Positions 1 through 10,380 of a stretch of 64,000 nucleotides of DNA are shown here, piece by piece. Source of the stretch: Gracilaria gracilis (lineage: Eukaryota > Rhodophyta > Florideophyceae > Gracilariales > Gracilariaceae); NCBI GenBank assembly GCA_030374805.1, contig JARGSG010000025.1, forward strand, positions 806,001-870,000. Reading direction: 5' to 3'. A model generated the notes under the pieces. That model was not told where the DNA came from and did no database searches. It worked only from the letters and a program-made list of their open reading frames with translations. Position 1 is the first letter of the stretch. Each line of letters starts with the position of its first letter. The position numbers were made by a program, and so were the translations under genes.

Positions 1-405
1 TATTGATGAGAACTCCGCAACCAGGTCCTATACGTATATACCTATTAGGCCAGTTTTGTGAGAATGAACCTGCACTCAACTGTTTCGAGTGCTGTTGAGT
101 ATGTCAGAGGTACGAGGATTGCAAAAACTTTCGTCCACTTTTAAGAATATCTGCTTCGCTGCTCCCCAGAGGATGAGCAAGAGAATGAGGTCGACAAAGC
201 TCTATCTAAGATAACCATGGCTTCTGCAATGGCTGTAACGCCATCGTTGTAGCTGTTGCGTTTGCTGTGAGTGTGCATCGGGATCCGCGACTTGCATTGT
301 CAACCACCGGGTTGGAAAGCCTCCTCAGTCACTCGACAATGTCGAGTCGACATCACACAAGCAAGCGGCGGCTTCATCAGAATGATACTGTTACAACTGT
401 ACCAT
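1..405. other. Unassigned repeat-flanking DNA
   Basis: I see no recognisable gene, RNA or transposon motif in this stretch. It precedes a minisatellite and two LINE relics, so it is probably intergenic or old repeat DNA. Confidence 0.4.
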
Positions 406-547
406 GGGGGTGAGGATTGGGGTGAGGACAGGGGTGAGGACTGGGGTGAGGACTGGGGTGAGGATTGGGGTGAGGATTGGGGTGAGGATTGGGGTGAGGA
501 TTGGGGTGAGGACTGGGGTGAGGACTGGGGTGAGGACTGGGGGGTGA
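406..547 (+). repeat. 12-bp minisatellite (GGGGTGAGGAYT)n
   Basis: About twelve head-to-tail copies of a 12-bp G-rich unit, GGGGTGAGGATT or GGGGTGAGGACT, with only T/C and one CA variant between copies. The frame through it reads a GEDW repeat, but nothing else supports a protein. Four G residues per unit on one strand make G-quadruplex folding possible (inference). Confidence 0.95.
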
Positions 548-616
548 GCTCACCCAGAAAAAGGTGAGCTCACCCCGTTGGGTCCCACCTCACCTTGGGC
601 AGGGTGAGGTGGGACC
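543..616. repeat. Palindromes and hairpin next to the minisatellite
   Basis: The 12-bp palindrome GGTGAGCTCACC occurs twice (543-554 and 563-574). It is followed by a 14-bp perfect inverted repeat, GGTCCCACCTCACC at 581-594 and its complement at 603-616, with an 8-nt loop. All share the GGTGAG core of the adjacent minisatellite, suggesting a common origin. Confidence 0.85.
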
Positions 617-689
617 GAATCACCCAAACTCACCATGAGGAAATTTCCTCACCGTAGGGGCGTAGGGATATCTGGATTGGGCTTTTGGG

Positions 690-1225
690 TGGGTATTGCG
701 CATTTTACTCAGAAATCCCCAGTACTCGTCTTGCAGCCGCGAGGTAAACAAGGTACCTGTAGTTTGATAACCGCCTTGTGATGCAGGCGTGAAGAAGGAT
801 GTACATATCCTTGGTAGAGCATCTTTTCCACTGTTTCTAGTCATTAGCAAAGTCAAGGGAATGAATTTGATGACAATCCCGCCCAGCTGATTAACTCGGA
901 TATCCCCAGTTCTGATTACAATCGAATGTGCAATCAACATCTTCGGACAAAGTGTCAAAAAGGATGTGGAACATGTCTTTCTCTTCTGCCCTTCAACCAA
1001 CACTACCCGGCTCCCCAAACGACGGAAGTATTTGTTTAGAGAAATGAGTAGACAATTGCCACAGAACTCTGAGACAAGTTCTTGACCTTCCTGAATCTTC
1101 CGAGATATTTCTCATTCTAAGCGAACTTTTTAAGTCCACAAGAAAAAAGAGGAAGCAAAACATCTTCAGTATTGCTTTCAACCTGACTCGACGCAACGTT
1201 GCATAGGTGACTTATAGGTTTATTA
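690..1225 (+). pseudogene. Decayed LINE 3' end (older copy)
   Basis: In a plus-strand frame near 930-1010 the sequence reads KKDVEHVFLFCPSTN. This matches the better-preserved KKDVDHVLFCCPRTN of the neighbouring LINE relic (2340-2459). That block belongs to the cysteine/histidine motif found at the C terminus of many non-LTR retrotransposon ORF2 proteins. Frames are broken throughout and neither reverse transcriptase nor endonuclease is visible. The call rests on similarity to the second relic; the limits are approximate. Confidence 0.45.
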
Positions 1226-1296
1226 GAGCGAAATGCTCACGCAGACAAGAGTACTTTTAAGACCCAACGCTGTTTTGCGTAACAAAACATAAACGC

Positions 1297-2612
1297 ATGG
1301 CGGAAAGGTATCTGGGCGAGAAAGGCATCCTGCAACTCCGGTATAGGGAGCCGCTACCACAAGAAGTTGGCACGATATGTCTTTCAAGAGTAGTGTTTGA
1401 GAAAGCCCTCTGCAGCAAGGAAGACCCCGAGAAAGTACAAGCAACTGAGACACAGGCACTTCTTGCCAGGCTGCCACCGTCCAATCACGGCATCTGGTGC
1501 GATGGATCAGTTGGAGCGTCTGGTGGTAACCAGTCGGAATGGTCGAAGAGGGTAGTGGTTGGCTGGGAAGAGGCCTGGTATGCAGGAACCATAAACAGCC
1601 TTCCCGGCCCCGGTGAAACTGTCGCCTGTGCCTCGCTGTATCGAAGACAGCGAAACTCAGAACCAGACATTTGGATCCGTTATGAAGACGAGTTTGAAAT
1701 GGCTTATTCGATTGAAGCTGAAAACTGTCTGCGTGACACACAGGGACATAGGTTGCAGTACATAGAACTAAGACCAGGAAAAGTGGGCGCTGGTGCGTAC
1801 AAAATATACTCAAAGGACACGATTGGAACAATCAGTGCTGTTATTCCTGCAGGCATCAACGTCTGCTCGTACACGGCTGAGCTGCGGGCCATGGACGCTC
1901 CGCTCGATGCAGTACATGAAGAGGAGAAAAAACGATAAGGATCTTCACAGATTCCTTAGCGTTGGTGCAGGCTTTACAAGGGAACCTACGGTCACAGAGC
2001 GTAATTCTTCAGCGTGTGGCCCAAAAGCTGGAACACATAAGCAACAGTTGTAATGTGTACCTCGCTTGGGTGCCGAGTCACAGCGGAGTTCCGCAAAATG
2101 AATCGGTGGACGAGTAGCCAAGTCGTGTCTCAAGCTCCCACTTTCTTGGCAGATACATAAGTGTTCCAGTTGATCTAATCGATGCTATATCACAAGTAAG
2201 ACACAAAACGCAAAGCAAAAGTGTTTTGGCCTTTAACGAGTTTGATATGGCGGAAGAGAACGGTGTGAGGTTGTCAGAGGTGACTTCGGCGCAGTTTGCC
2301 ACTGGACATGTTCCAGCACTTCACCCTGTCAGCTCGTATTTAAACAAGAAGGTGCTGAGATGCGATTGTGGCACAGACGCCAAGAAAGACGTCGACCACG
2401 TTCTGTTTTGCTGTCCGCGAACAAACAGAGCTCGGCGACGAATTGCCAGCGCCACGTGAAAGAAAAGATAAATCCCTGATAGATATGATTAAGGAGTGGC
2501 CGTTACGGTTTTTGGCTTTCTTCAAGAGAGAGAACTACCTTTAGATGCGATCTGTAGATAGCTCTCCTGCCGCCTCGGAATCAGGGGCGGCTGACCACAG
2601 TAAAGAAGAAGA
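1297..2612 (+). pseudogene. LINE ORF2 relic: RNase H and C-terminal Cys/His motif
   Basis: The remains of the 3' half of a non-LTR retrotransposon. From 1297 an open frame of 213 codons carries the start of an RNase H domain (WCDGSVG near 1494) and its glutamate motif (YTAELRAMDA near 1870-1900). After a frame change the domain continues with FTDSLALVQAL (near 1946) and WVPSHSGVPQNESVDE (near 2068-2118). A further frame holds the terminal motif CDCG...H..CCP at about 2362-2420. At least two frame changes and several stops show that it is dead. RNase H downstream of reverse transcriptase is typical of I-group LINEs; the reverse transcriptase itself is missing. Confidence 0.7.
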
Positions 2613-2639
2613 AAACATAGCTCAGTGAGCGTAACACGG

Positions 2640-2775
2640 CTGAAGAGTTTTAGTTTGTAGCTAGCTTATCAAAGTCGCGTTATAGGTATTGGGGGTTCCT
2701 TTCACGAACCCCACGCGATACGAGTAAATAGGCGTATCTCGCTCACAATTAAGAAGAAGAAGAAGAAGAAGGTTT
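2640..2775 (+). repeat. LINE/SINE-like 3' tail with stem-loop and (GAA)n
   Basis: A 7-bp perfect stem (GGGGTTC...GAACCCC, about 2689-2709) is followed by CACGCGATACGAG and, 40 bp later, by a (AAG)n run at 2750-2771. A stem-loop plus a short simple repeat is the usual 3' end of many LINEs and the SINEs they mobilise. A similar arrangement with CACGCGTTACGAG lies at 26660-26725. Confidence 0.4.
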
Positions 2776-2956
2776 ATTAAGGTGGAAGGTAAGCCTTCCC
2801 ATGACAACTTCACTTCAGTTACAGTAGTAGCTGCGGTTACGGCGATGCATACTGTCCTCGGGGAGATAGCTACCATATTCGTATTTCCCTCATCCTCGTT
2901 CACACATACGCACATGTTCTCTCTCTACGAGGCCATTAGGCTAGCCCACTCAGAGA

Positions 2957-3010
2957 GAGATGGTCTGCGGCAGAATTGACATAGAGATGGTCTGTGGCAG
3001 AATTGACATT
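2957..3010 (+). repeat. 27-bp tandem duplication
   Basis: A 27-bp unit containing GATGGTCTG and CAGAATTGACAT occurs twice head to tail (2957-2983 and 2984-3010) with two differences. The rest of 2776-3264 contains nothing I recognise; the last part is presumably the 3' flank of the ARMC8-like gene. Confidence 0.8.
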
Positions 3011-3264
3011 CTGTCTCGCCGTCGGAGCGTGTGATTCAACACTCACCGAACGAGAAAGACGACTAAAACACAGAAAACAAAGTCACCATTCTGCCACTGC
3101 CACCCTCACTGCAGCTGGGGAGTGACAGAAAAGTAAACCAAAGCTCTCTGTTCTCGTATCTGTCGTAGCCGGAGGCGGTCTTACTTTTCACCTTGCCGAG
3201 ACAAGATGACTAAGAAGCTTTCAGTTTCTTTTTGACTTGCGAATGTGTTTTATTCTAGATCCTT

Positions 3265-5718
3265 TTAAGTGGAACCTGCATCGGAACTATCACTGGCAAG
3301 AACTCTATTAGAAATGGAATGAGGATTTGTGCGGGAAGACTGACGTGGTGTTATGGAAGATGAAGATGGCTCATATTCGAGCAAAGCGGAAGGACTGTAA
3401 TCCAGTGGGTTAACGTCTCCACAATCAAAGAATTCTAGAGCAGCCCTTGCTCTCCCTTGAACTTCTATGTGGGGATCGTTTGTAAGGGAACGTAACCGTC
3501 CTTCGAAACCTAGTTCACGCAAGCGTTCAATCCTCCATTGATACCCACTGGTCTTGGGGGCTTGTCTTCGCTGACGGGAAGATGAGGTTCCTTGTGAACG
3601 GACTGGTAGTTGATCGGATTCCCTACCGGAGGATAAATCCATCGAATCTTCACGCGTCTCCACATTCATTTCAGCATCTGAAGTGTTTGATTGCCGGTCT
3701 GTCAGAGCAACGCTTTCATAGTGCCTGTCTGATCGTTCTAAAACACTTCGCGAAAATGGCGAGGATGGAGCAGGTAAATGTTGTCGTTGCAACATCTCAA
3801 ACCTTGGCATTAACATCCTTGGACGATGCGTTCTTCTCTGCCGTGAAGGGGTTCGAGGTTGCGAAGGTCTATCGTTCCATGACAAATTGATGGCGCACCA
3901 TACCGCAGCAATCCTGGCTCTCTCATCCTTGTGGGATGTCCATTGGAGTATGAGCCGTGGAATTTCAGAGTCGATCAACGACGCCTTGTGCTCTTCTGTA
4001 CCCGAGGCAATATTACATACTACATACAACGCCTGCACCGCAAGCTCAGAGCTCTCAGAATCGTTTTTGAGCGCATCTGAAAGAATGGATATCAACTTGT
4101 TACCCGTAGCTGCGAACAGAGCATCAAGTTGTTCTCTTTGAGAATCTGCAGAGCCAGAGCACGCTAGGTTTCGGACGATACTCATTGCCAGCTCACGGAT
4201 TCGGTGGCGTTTGTCGGTGCATAACGCTTGCAAATTCTTGTACCCGAGCTGATTCATTACTGCGGTCTTAGTTTCTGCATCAGCTTTAAAGAGCAAATTC
4301 TTGACGGCCCACAACGCATTTTCCCGCAGCTCATCATCCACTGAGCTCAGCAACCCGATAAGCACCGCAATGCCCCCATTATCAAGGATTGAAGTTCGTA
4401 ATGGAGAGAATTCCAAAACCAGGTTGCATAAGGCTGCACTCGCACATCTTTGAATGGCAGCGTTCGAAAAAGATAGTAGACGGAGAAGCGTTGTGCCGAT
4501 TCTTTCGTCTGCGATATCGCGACGCACAATCTTCACACTCCGACTCAGCGAGCGCACACATTGCACCGCAGCCAGGACGACGTCTTCGTTTTTTTCTTCC
4601 AGAGCTGTCACAATCCTTGGCAGAGCTTCTTCTTCGACGACGGCGACGCGCGATGCATCTATGTTGCGTGTCGTGGACGCTATGGCTGTCAAAGCACTCG
4701 CGCACAATTCTATCCGATGCTCGTTCTTTCGGGTGGGTGTTGGATTGGAATCTGTCATTTCGTCGTCTTTCTCCTCTTCGTTTTTGTCGGACATGCTGTC
4801 GCAAAACATGCGAACCAACTTGGGCACGGCGTCGTGCTCAGTTGCGACACTTTGCAATTCGGGTGAGTTTTCGACGAGTTCGGAGAGAGTAAGTGCAGAA
4901 GTTATTTGAATGCGATGCGTAGGATCGCCCAGAAGGTAGACGAGAGATGTGACGACATTACTATCCAGCCCCTGGGTTAAAAGTCCGTGGGACTTGAATA
5001 TGGTGAGGATGCGACAGGCAGCCAGCCTCAATGAGGGTGTAGGTGAATTTGTAAGCGGTATCACTATTGTAACGAGTCCATGGTCGTTTGTGAGTTGTCT
5101 TGAAATGGAAGAGTGGCTTTGAGAGAGTGAAGTGAGAGCACAAAGACATGCTTCAGTACATCTCTCATGGTTGGTGCGGCACAGAATGTGGACAAGAGCA
5201 GAAACGGCATTAGCACGCTCAAATACAGTAGCTTCCGTTGTGGACAGGGTTATGCGAGACAGAATGACAGCACAGACTTCTGCCAGACCATCATCTTCAG
5301 ACATCAACAGCTGAACCAGTCGTTCGGCAACATCTTGGGTGGTAAAGACTGGGACTAGTTGTTTGACATCTACGGCATCGGAGCAAACTACAAGCTTTAG
5401 AGCGCGGGTGGCGGCGCTTACGGGGCGAACGTCATTCGAAAAGAGACAGTGTAAAAGAGGGGTTGCAATGCTTTCGACGGGTATAGGGGGTAGGTAACAG
5501 GCTAGGGAGCCGATCGAAGCTATGGCTTGTTCGGCTAGTTGTGGATCTTGGTGGTTAGCAGCGTTGATAAGTGGTTGCAGTACGCCTTTTGAAAGGAAGA
5601 GTCGTTTGTTAGTCGGATTTCCCACGATAGCATTCTTAATACTGCGTGCAGCAGATATTCGAGAACGGACGTCGGGATGTTGTAGAGCCACAATCGCGTC
5701 GACGGCGAAAGACTCCAT
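3265..5718 (-). CDS. ARMC8: ARMC8/GID5-like armadillo protein, CTLH/GID ubiquitin ligase subunit
   Basis: An 817-residue armadillo-repeat protein. Degenerate ARM repeats fill residues 1-590 (for example LFSNDVRPVSAATRALKLVV and ALCNLVLEFSPLR). A Ser/Arg-rich, probably disordered insert follows at about 610-705, then a final ARM-like helix pair ending RARAALEFF. The order of the last blocks (LYVVCNIASGTEEHKASLI, then AAVWCAINLSWND, then a C-terminal ELGFEGRLRSLTNDPHIEVQ) matches ARMC8, the animal counterpart of yeast Gid5/Vid28. In that family the protein scaffolds substrate receptors in the GID/CTLH E3 complex. Importin alpha or another ARM protein is the main alternative, but there is no IBB domain. 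The ATG at 5718 is the first in frame. It is divergent from the RING gene across a 2-kb upstream region. Confidence 0.75.
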   Translation of the reverse strand: MESFAVDAIVALQHPDVRSRISAARSIKNAIVGNPTNKRLFLSKGVLQPLINAANHQDPQLAEQAIASIGSLACYLPPIPVESIATPLLHCLFSNDVRPVSAATRALKLVVCSDAVDVKQLVPVFTTQDVAERLVQLLMSEDDGLAEVCAVILSRITLSTTEATVFERANAVSALVHILCRTNHERCTEACLCALTSLSQSHSSISRQLTNDHGLVTIVIPLTNSPTPSLRLAACRILTIFKSHGLLTQGLDSNVVTSLVYLLGDPTHRIQITSALTLSELVENSPELQSVATEHDAVPKLVRMFCDSMSDKNEEEKDDEMTDSNPTPTRKNEHRIELCASALTAIASTTRNIDASRVAVVEEEALPRIVTALEEKNEDVVLAAVQCVRSLSRSVKIVRRDIADERIGTTLLRLLSFSNAAIQRCASAALCNLVLEFSPLRTSILDNGGIAVLIGLLSSVDDELRENALWAVKNLLFKADAETKTAVMNQLGYKNLQALCTDKRHRIRELAMSIVRNLACSGSADSQREQLDALFAATGNKLISILSDALKNDSESSELAVQALYVVCNIASGTEEHKASLIDSEIPRLILQWTSHKDERARIAAVWCAINLSWNDRPSQPRTPSRQRRTHRPRMLMPRFEMLQRQHLPAPSSPFSRSVLERSDRHYESVALTDRQSNTSDAEMNVETREDSMDLSSGRESDQLPVRSQGTSSSRQRRQAPKTSGYQWRIERLRELGFEGRLRSLTNDPHIEVQGRARAALEFFDCGDVNPLDYSPSALLEYEPSSSSITPRQSSRTNPHSISNRVLASDSSDAGST

Positions 5719-7694
5719 GTCGAAGGGGGCAAGTTACGAAGGGGAAGCGGGACGCAATTGCGAATAAAGGATTACACACAGACACAGCCGCGAAGGAAAG
5801 AGTGCGCGTACGACGTGTGTATACAGGGCCAGTAATGAACAGGAAGAAGGAAATGATAGCGGGTACCTTCGGAGCGTGTACAGCGGCAAGTAACCGAAGG
5901 CGCTGAGAAACGACGTAAAGCAGGTGGCGGAGGGCACGACAACGTAAGAAGCGTCGAGTGCGGGTAGGCGCAAGTGGTGGGCGCTCGTGCGACAGCAGTG
6001 TGCACGAGAAGCCCTTCAGTCGCAGCGTTTCGGGCGTGAAGAAGGCTAACGGCGCGCGAGAATGCGCCGAGGTCTACCGTTGGTACCTTCGTTCGTTTGC
6101 TCGACGCCTCACACGAGACAAGGCCGCGCGTATGGTTAGCGGCTGCTGCACACCAAGTCTGAGTGCACGCTTCCAACTTGGCACTTTTCGCGCCGCTCAG
6201 GGCGGTAGTGGCGCACCGCAAATTACCTCTGCATTCCCAAATTTGGCATCCGTCCCTGAATCGCAAAATGCAGGTGCGCGTCTCGCGGCTCAACAGTCCA
6301 AGACAAGTTCATCCACGCACAAAGGCGCTGTCTATCGTACTGCTGGTAACCCTTATCCTGTACAACGGTACGTCCTATACACACACAACACGACATACGT
6401 TGCACTGCTTCCAAGCGCAGCTTCAAGAGCCTCTGGGGCAAACGCTACACTTTGCAGCTGTGATTGGCGTCATCATGATGCCTGCAAGGGTGCGTGAGCA
6501 TGGCAGCCCATTTGGGCAAATTCGCTTCCACAGTTCGCTTGGTCATGCGGTGGTTTGTTGCTGAGTTGGACCAACTGGCACAGTTGGCTTCGAGTTGTTT
6601 ACGGCAGTCAAGTTACAGAATGTCCAAGAGTGCAGTAGCAACGGACCACAGCGTTAGCATCGCGCGATTGTGGCTATTGTGTAAGAAATAAGGATATGGC
6701 TTCACAGTTTACAACACAACGATTCAACCTGGGTGCAAAAGCGTATCTAGCAGTGCAAGTTTGGGATTCCCAAATTGGGAAGTTGTCGAGGAGGATGGGT
6801 TCGCGCCACACATCACTGTCATGCGTTCTCACATCTCGGGACTTATTCAGAGAATTGAGGTGCAGAAGGGTGCACAACAAGCAATGAGGATCGAGTACTG
6901 TATAACAAAGCTGTAGCGGCTGCCGCTATTAACTGCTAACTTTACGTAGATACTGGGGAAGCAACATTGCCGAATCTAAGAGCGACCACGAGTGGCGGAG
7001 ATCAGCGCTGATGTGGACTATCTACAACGGAATGCCGCTTCTTCCACAGAGAGATATTTGCGAGCACAAGAGCAGCAACCGCAGCAACGATTATTCTCGC
7101 CCGAGCGGGTGTGTGTAACGCGCCCATTGGCCACGCCCAGCGACGCGCCATTCAAAACGCGCCCCACACTCCGCAGCAACGCCCCCCGACACGCCCCCCG
7201 GCATGGCGCGCCACGCCGTTCGGCCACGCAAGCGGCCCGCGGACCAAACGCGAGCAGTTGAACGCGTACGCGCCTTCTCTCGTGCTTACAGCGCAGCGCG
7301 ACGTCGCGAGCATTCAATCAGCAAATGGCCGTAGCAAACGGCGTGTGGCGCTTGTGGTCGCTCGTGAGCGAAGTGCGTTTGGACGTGGCCTTGTTCGCGT
7401 GTGCTCGCGCCTCTACAAGACCGACTGTGAGAGTTGCCTTGTGTTTGCGCGACTGCTGGCGCTTCTCGCCGCTCTGTGCCCGTCAGAGCGCTTTCCCGCC
7501 TGTTTTGCCTCCACCGTTGTTCGGCTTCAGCAGCCGTTGCTCCCTCTCTCATTGCCCGCGCTCGTACTTCCACCCTCCCCCGTCTATGCTGAGCTCCTCT
7601 TCTTGTTGAGCTCTTCTCGCTTTCTGCAGCTTCCTCGTCGCGTGCGCCTCTTCGCGAACGCTTCTTCTTCTTCGTCTTCTCTTCCAGGCGTCTT
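5719..7694. other. Shared upstream region of ARMC8-like and RING genes
   Basis: Two kilobases separating divergent starts. Open frames here overlap on several strands, show no recognisable domains, and I treat them as chance. The part near ARMC8 holds TACCGTTGGTA (6075-6085) and TACCTTCGG (5864-5872). The part near the RING gene is GC-rich, then strongly pyrimidine-rich (7540-7690), ending TTCTCTTCCAG just before the RING start. That could be a 5'-UTR intron acceptor or simply a CT-rich leader. Confidence 0.6.
6075..6085. promoter_or_regulatory. Palindromic motif TACCGTTGGTA
   Basis: One of a set of near-palindromic 11-13-mers (TACCGTTGGTA, GTACCAACGGTAC, TACCTTCGGTA) that recur in the intergenic regions of this window. 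This copy lies about 360 bp upstream of the ARMC8-like start. Regulatory function is inference. Confidence 0.35.
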
Positions 7695-8663
7695 ATGTCC
7701 AATACCCGCAACGATGGATTTCCACAGCGTACCAACAACCCGCCCTCACCGCTCGTTGCGCCTCTAAGCCAATATGTATCCGACCTTCACATCGAACAGG
7801 GTGTCGAGCCATCGGCACCCTTACCCGCTGCGCCCGCAAACGATCTCTGCACCATCTGCCACGATGTGTGCCCATCCGTCCTCGACCGCGTCACCGTCCC
7901 GTCCTGCGGTCATACTTTTTGTGTCCAATGTCTCGTCTCGTGGACCCTCGTTCGAGAGCTGTGCCCGAATTGCAAGGCACCCTTCTCCTCGCTTCGAGTG
8001 CACCGAGACCTCGATGGTCTCCCGCTCTCCGGTCCTGTCACGGCGGAAAATCAACCCCCGTCTGTGCTACAGCCCACCATGATGCTACGCAATATGCCGT
8101 GGATTCCACTCACTGAAATCCACTCTGCCAAACATGATATCGAGGCTTCCTTTGCCCTGCCGCCTATCAACGCGCTCGTCGCCCCGCCACAGCCGTCCTC
8201 ATCCTCTGCGCCGCACTACAGCAATGAAGAGCTCGAGGACGAGCTAGAGCATCGCTTTTGGGAAGAAGAGGAGAACCAGTACAACCGTCTCATGCGTTCC
8301 ACCAAGGTTGTGTCCAACCGTCGCTTTGGTCCTCAAGGCTATATCTCGAGTGGAAGAATGCGTGCCACTCCGCGCCCTACCCCGCGCCCTACCCCGCGTG
8401 CGAGGAAGATGCTAGCTGCAAGTTCTGCCGCTGCAGATGCTGAATCTTGTCCGAAACCAATTAAATCCGGCGGCGGTGGAGGTCGCAAGAAGAAAGTGAA
8501 GAAGAAGTCTAGGGCAGGTATTGCCGCTGCTAAAGCTGCGGAAGCTGCCGCCGCCAAAGTCGAAGTGGAGAAAGCTGGGCCCGCTGCGCATTCTGTCGAC
8601 GATGACAATGCTGCGAAAACAGAGACTGAAACTACTTCAGTGGCAGCTAGTTCCTCTCTCTAA
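7695..8663 (+). CDS. RING-finger protein, probable E3 ubiquitin ligase
   Basis: A 322-residue protein with one clear C3HC4 RING at residues 52-93 (C52, C55, C71, H73, C76, C79, C90, C93; core CGHTFCVQC and CPNCKAPF). The arrangement resembles PHRF1/TOPORS-type RINGs. After the RING come a short basic/Pro region, an acidic stretch (ELEDELEHRFWEEEEN), Thr-Pro-Arg repeats, a Lys-rich segment (GGGGRKKKVKKKSR) that could be a nuclear localisation signal, and an Ala-rich tail. RING proteins of this class recruit an E2 enzyme for ubiquitin transfer; no substrate can be inferred. The first in-frame ATG is at 7695, directly after a pyrimidine-rich leader. The orthologue is not identified. Confidence 0.75.
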   Translation: MSNTRNDGFPQRTNNPPSPLVAPLSQYVSDLHIEQGVEPSAPLPAAPANDLCTICHDVCPSVLDRVTVPSCGHTFCVQCLVSWTLVRELCPNCKAPFSSLRVHRDLDGLPLSGPVTAENQPPSVLQPTMMLRNMPWIPLTEIHSAKHDIEASFALPPINALVAPPQPSSSSAPHYSNEELEDELEHRFWEEEENQYNRLMRSTKVVSNRRFGPQGYISSGRMRATPRPTPRPTPRARKMLAASSAAADAESCPKPIKSGGGGGRKKKVKKKSRAGIAAAKAAEAAAAKVEVEKAGPAAHSVDDDNAAKTETETTSVAASSSL

Positions 8664-9231
8664 TCAGAACGTGACCACCAAGTGTTGAAGCAGAACATTT
8701 TACTGCGCTTTCTTCTTAACAGCTGTATCGGTCCTGTCAAGTACAATAAATTCAATTGTACCCTAAAGGATCAGATGGCAGCTGCTGTACTGAGCTTCAT
8801 TCCCCATCAAAGCTTTCCCAAGTATTTCCAAGGTTGTTGGGCGGTAGAAGTTTTCTGTACACGACCGATGTAAACATAGCAAAAATGTATGTTTCATGTA
8901 CAAGATATCATCACCATTCTTCGAGACAAATTAACGTTCACGTCTTTCGTCGCGATGTATTTCGCAAAACCGTAATACATTACGTGTAGTTACACCTGTT
9001 TTCATGCAATTGATTCTAGAGAACATGGATCTTACAACGATCGTAAGGACTATCCGTTTATCTCTTTTCAGCAGTTACGTTGGAAACGCTAATCAAGCAG
9101 GGTTGGTCTTTGACAGACATTTTGGTTGATGGCCACATTGTGTGTTAGGAGAGGTGACTAGGTCTCTTGCAAAATACGAAGACAGCTGCATATCTACGTA
9201 TATCGGGAGTACTTCTTGTATCAATCAAGAC
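8664..9231. other. Convergent 3' intergenic region
   Basis: A 568-bp gap between the tail-to-tail RING and UBR7-like genes. It is locally AT-rich and has no recognisable RNA or coding motif. Confidence 0.5.
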
Positions 9232-10380
9232 TCAGAATTCAATCTTGCGCAGCATGTCAGATTCTTTCCATTGGCCTGGGTTTGACTCCATTTGCGTTGA
9301 AGTATCGATATCTTTCTTGTATTGCAAAAGCGATTCTCGCGTCATATTGGCCCCGTTTGTCCGAATGGCCTCTTCCAAAAAGCACTGAACTCTTTCTCGT
9401 ACGGACTTGACATCTTGGACCTTGGGGAAGCCAGGCGAGTCTGTCCGTCGTTTCTTCGCTGAACCAAGATTCTTCGGTGTACGTCTTCCAGAACTAGTAG
9501 ATTCTCGCACGTCCTTCTTTCCACCGCTGCTCTGTTTCCTTTTGAGTTGGACACTTTCCTCAGATTCTTCCAGTAGTTCTTCAATAAGTTGTACATTCTG
9601 AGCCGGAGACGATGGCCCAAGAAACTCAGTTTCTTCTGGTTCTTTGAAACTAGCAAGCAGATCATTTCTGTCAACGATGTAGAGCACTTTGTTTCTTTCA
9701 TATATTTCCATACAACGATTACATGTACAAAGAGTTAAACGGAAGCCAGGATGCCACATGTAGTCCACAGAGCCAGCTTTTGTTACCGGCCGATGTTGGT
9801 TCGGGCGAATACATGTACCTGAACGAGGTTTTACATTTGCTGGTTTGGTCTTCCATACACTTTGAAAGTCGTAATACTCCGCCAGAACAGGCAACTTTGC
9901 CACACACTGCTTGCAAGTAAATTCGTATTCGAAATCGTACGGTTGATCCGCTGTGGCCCCTTTGTCGAGTTTATAGCATTTCTCGTGAAACCAGTCTTCA
10001 CACACAGCGCATTGCGCCATGGCAAGCCGAATATCATACGGCTCGTCACATCGACAGTAGCGGCTGAGAAAGTTATGGGAGTAACTGGGTTCGTTTCCCA
10101 CATTGAATTCATCTTTTTCGGCATACATGAAACATTCATTTCCAGCTCGCATGTTCCCACAGTCACAGCGGAAGTTTCGTTTTGTGTAAAGCTCAAACAC
10201 TTCATCTGCATGATCTGCATGGCACGCTTCTCGACAGCTGCGACAGAAAGCAGAAAGAACGCCATCAGCTTTCCTCGTGCAGTGGGAGCACGCGTATAAG
10301 TCTTGGCGAACATATCCAAGTTCGTATGTACATGGTTTTGCTTCTATCTTCTTGGATTGTCGACGCCTCTGGCGCGGCAT
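9232..10380 (-). CDS. UBR7: UBR7-like protein with UBR box and PHD-type finger
   Basis: A 382-residue protein with the UBR7 layout. A UBR-type zinc finger lies at residues 15-80 (ACSHC, AFCRSCREACHADHADE, FRCDCGN). A PHD-like finger follows at about 110-175 (RYCRCDEPYD, QCAVCEDWFHEKCY, FTCKQCV). The conserved UBR7 C-terminal block comes next (CNRCMEIYERNKVLYIVDR), then a basic, Ser-rich tail. UBR7 proteins are putative N-recognin-type E3 ligases linked to histone H2B ubiquitylation in animals. The frame is open further upstream, but only a TTG precedes; the first ATG is at 10380. A palindromic element, TACCAACG-C-TACCGTTGGTA, lies about 210 bp upstream. Divergent from the phytyl ester synthase-like gene. 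Confidence 0.85.
   Translation of the reverse strand: MPRQRRRQSKKIEAKPCTYELGYVRQDLYACSHCTRKADGVLSAFCRSCREACHADHADEVFELYTKRNFRCDCGNMRAGNECFMYAEKDEFNVGNEPSYSHNFLSRYCRCDEPYDIRLAMAQCAVCEDWFHEKCYKLDKGATADQPYDFEYEFTCKQCVAKLPVLAEYYDFQSVWKTKPANVKPRSGTCIRPNQHRPVTKAGSVDYMWHPGFRLTLCTCNRCMEIYERNKVLYIVDRNDLLASFKEPEETEFLGPSSPAQNVQLIEELLEESEESVQLKRKQSSGGKKDVRESTSSGRRTPKNLGSAKKRRTDSPGFPKVQDVKSVRERVQCFLEEAIRTNGANMTRESLLQYKKDIDTSTQMESNPGQWKESDMLRKIEF

Noticed and set aside
271-567. Open frame encoding a GEDW repeat protein
   Set aside because: It is the translation of the 12-bp minisatellite; there is no other support for coding.
7111-7767. 218-codon frame overlapping the RING gene start
   Set aside because: GC- and CT-rich leader translated by chance; the RING frame has real domain support.
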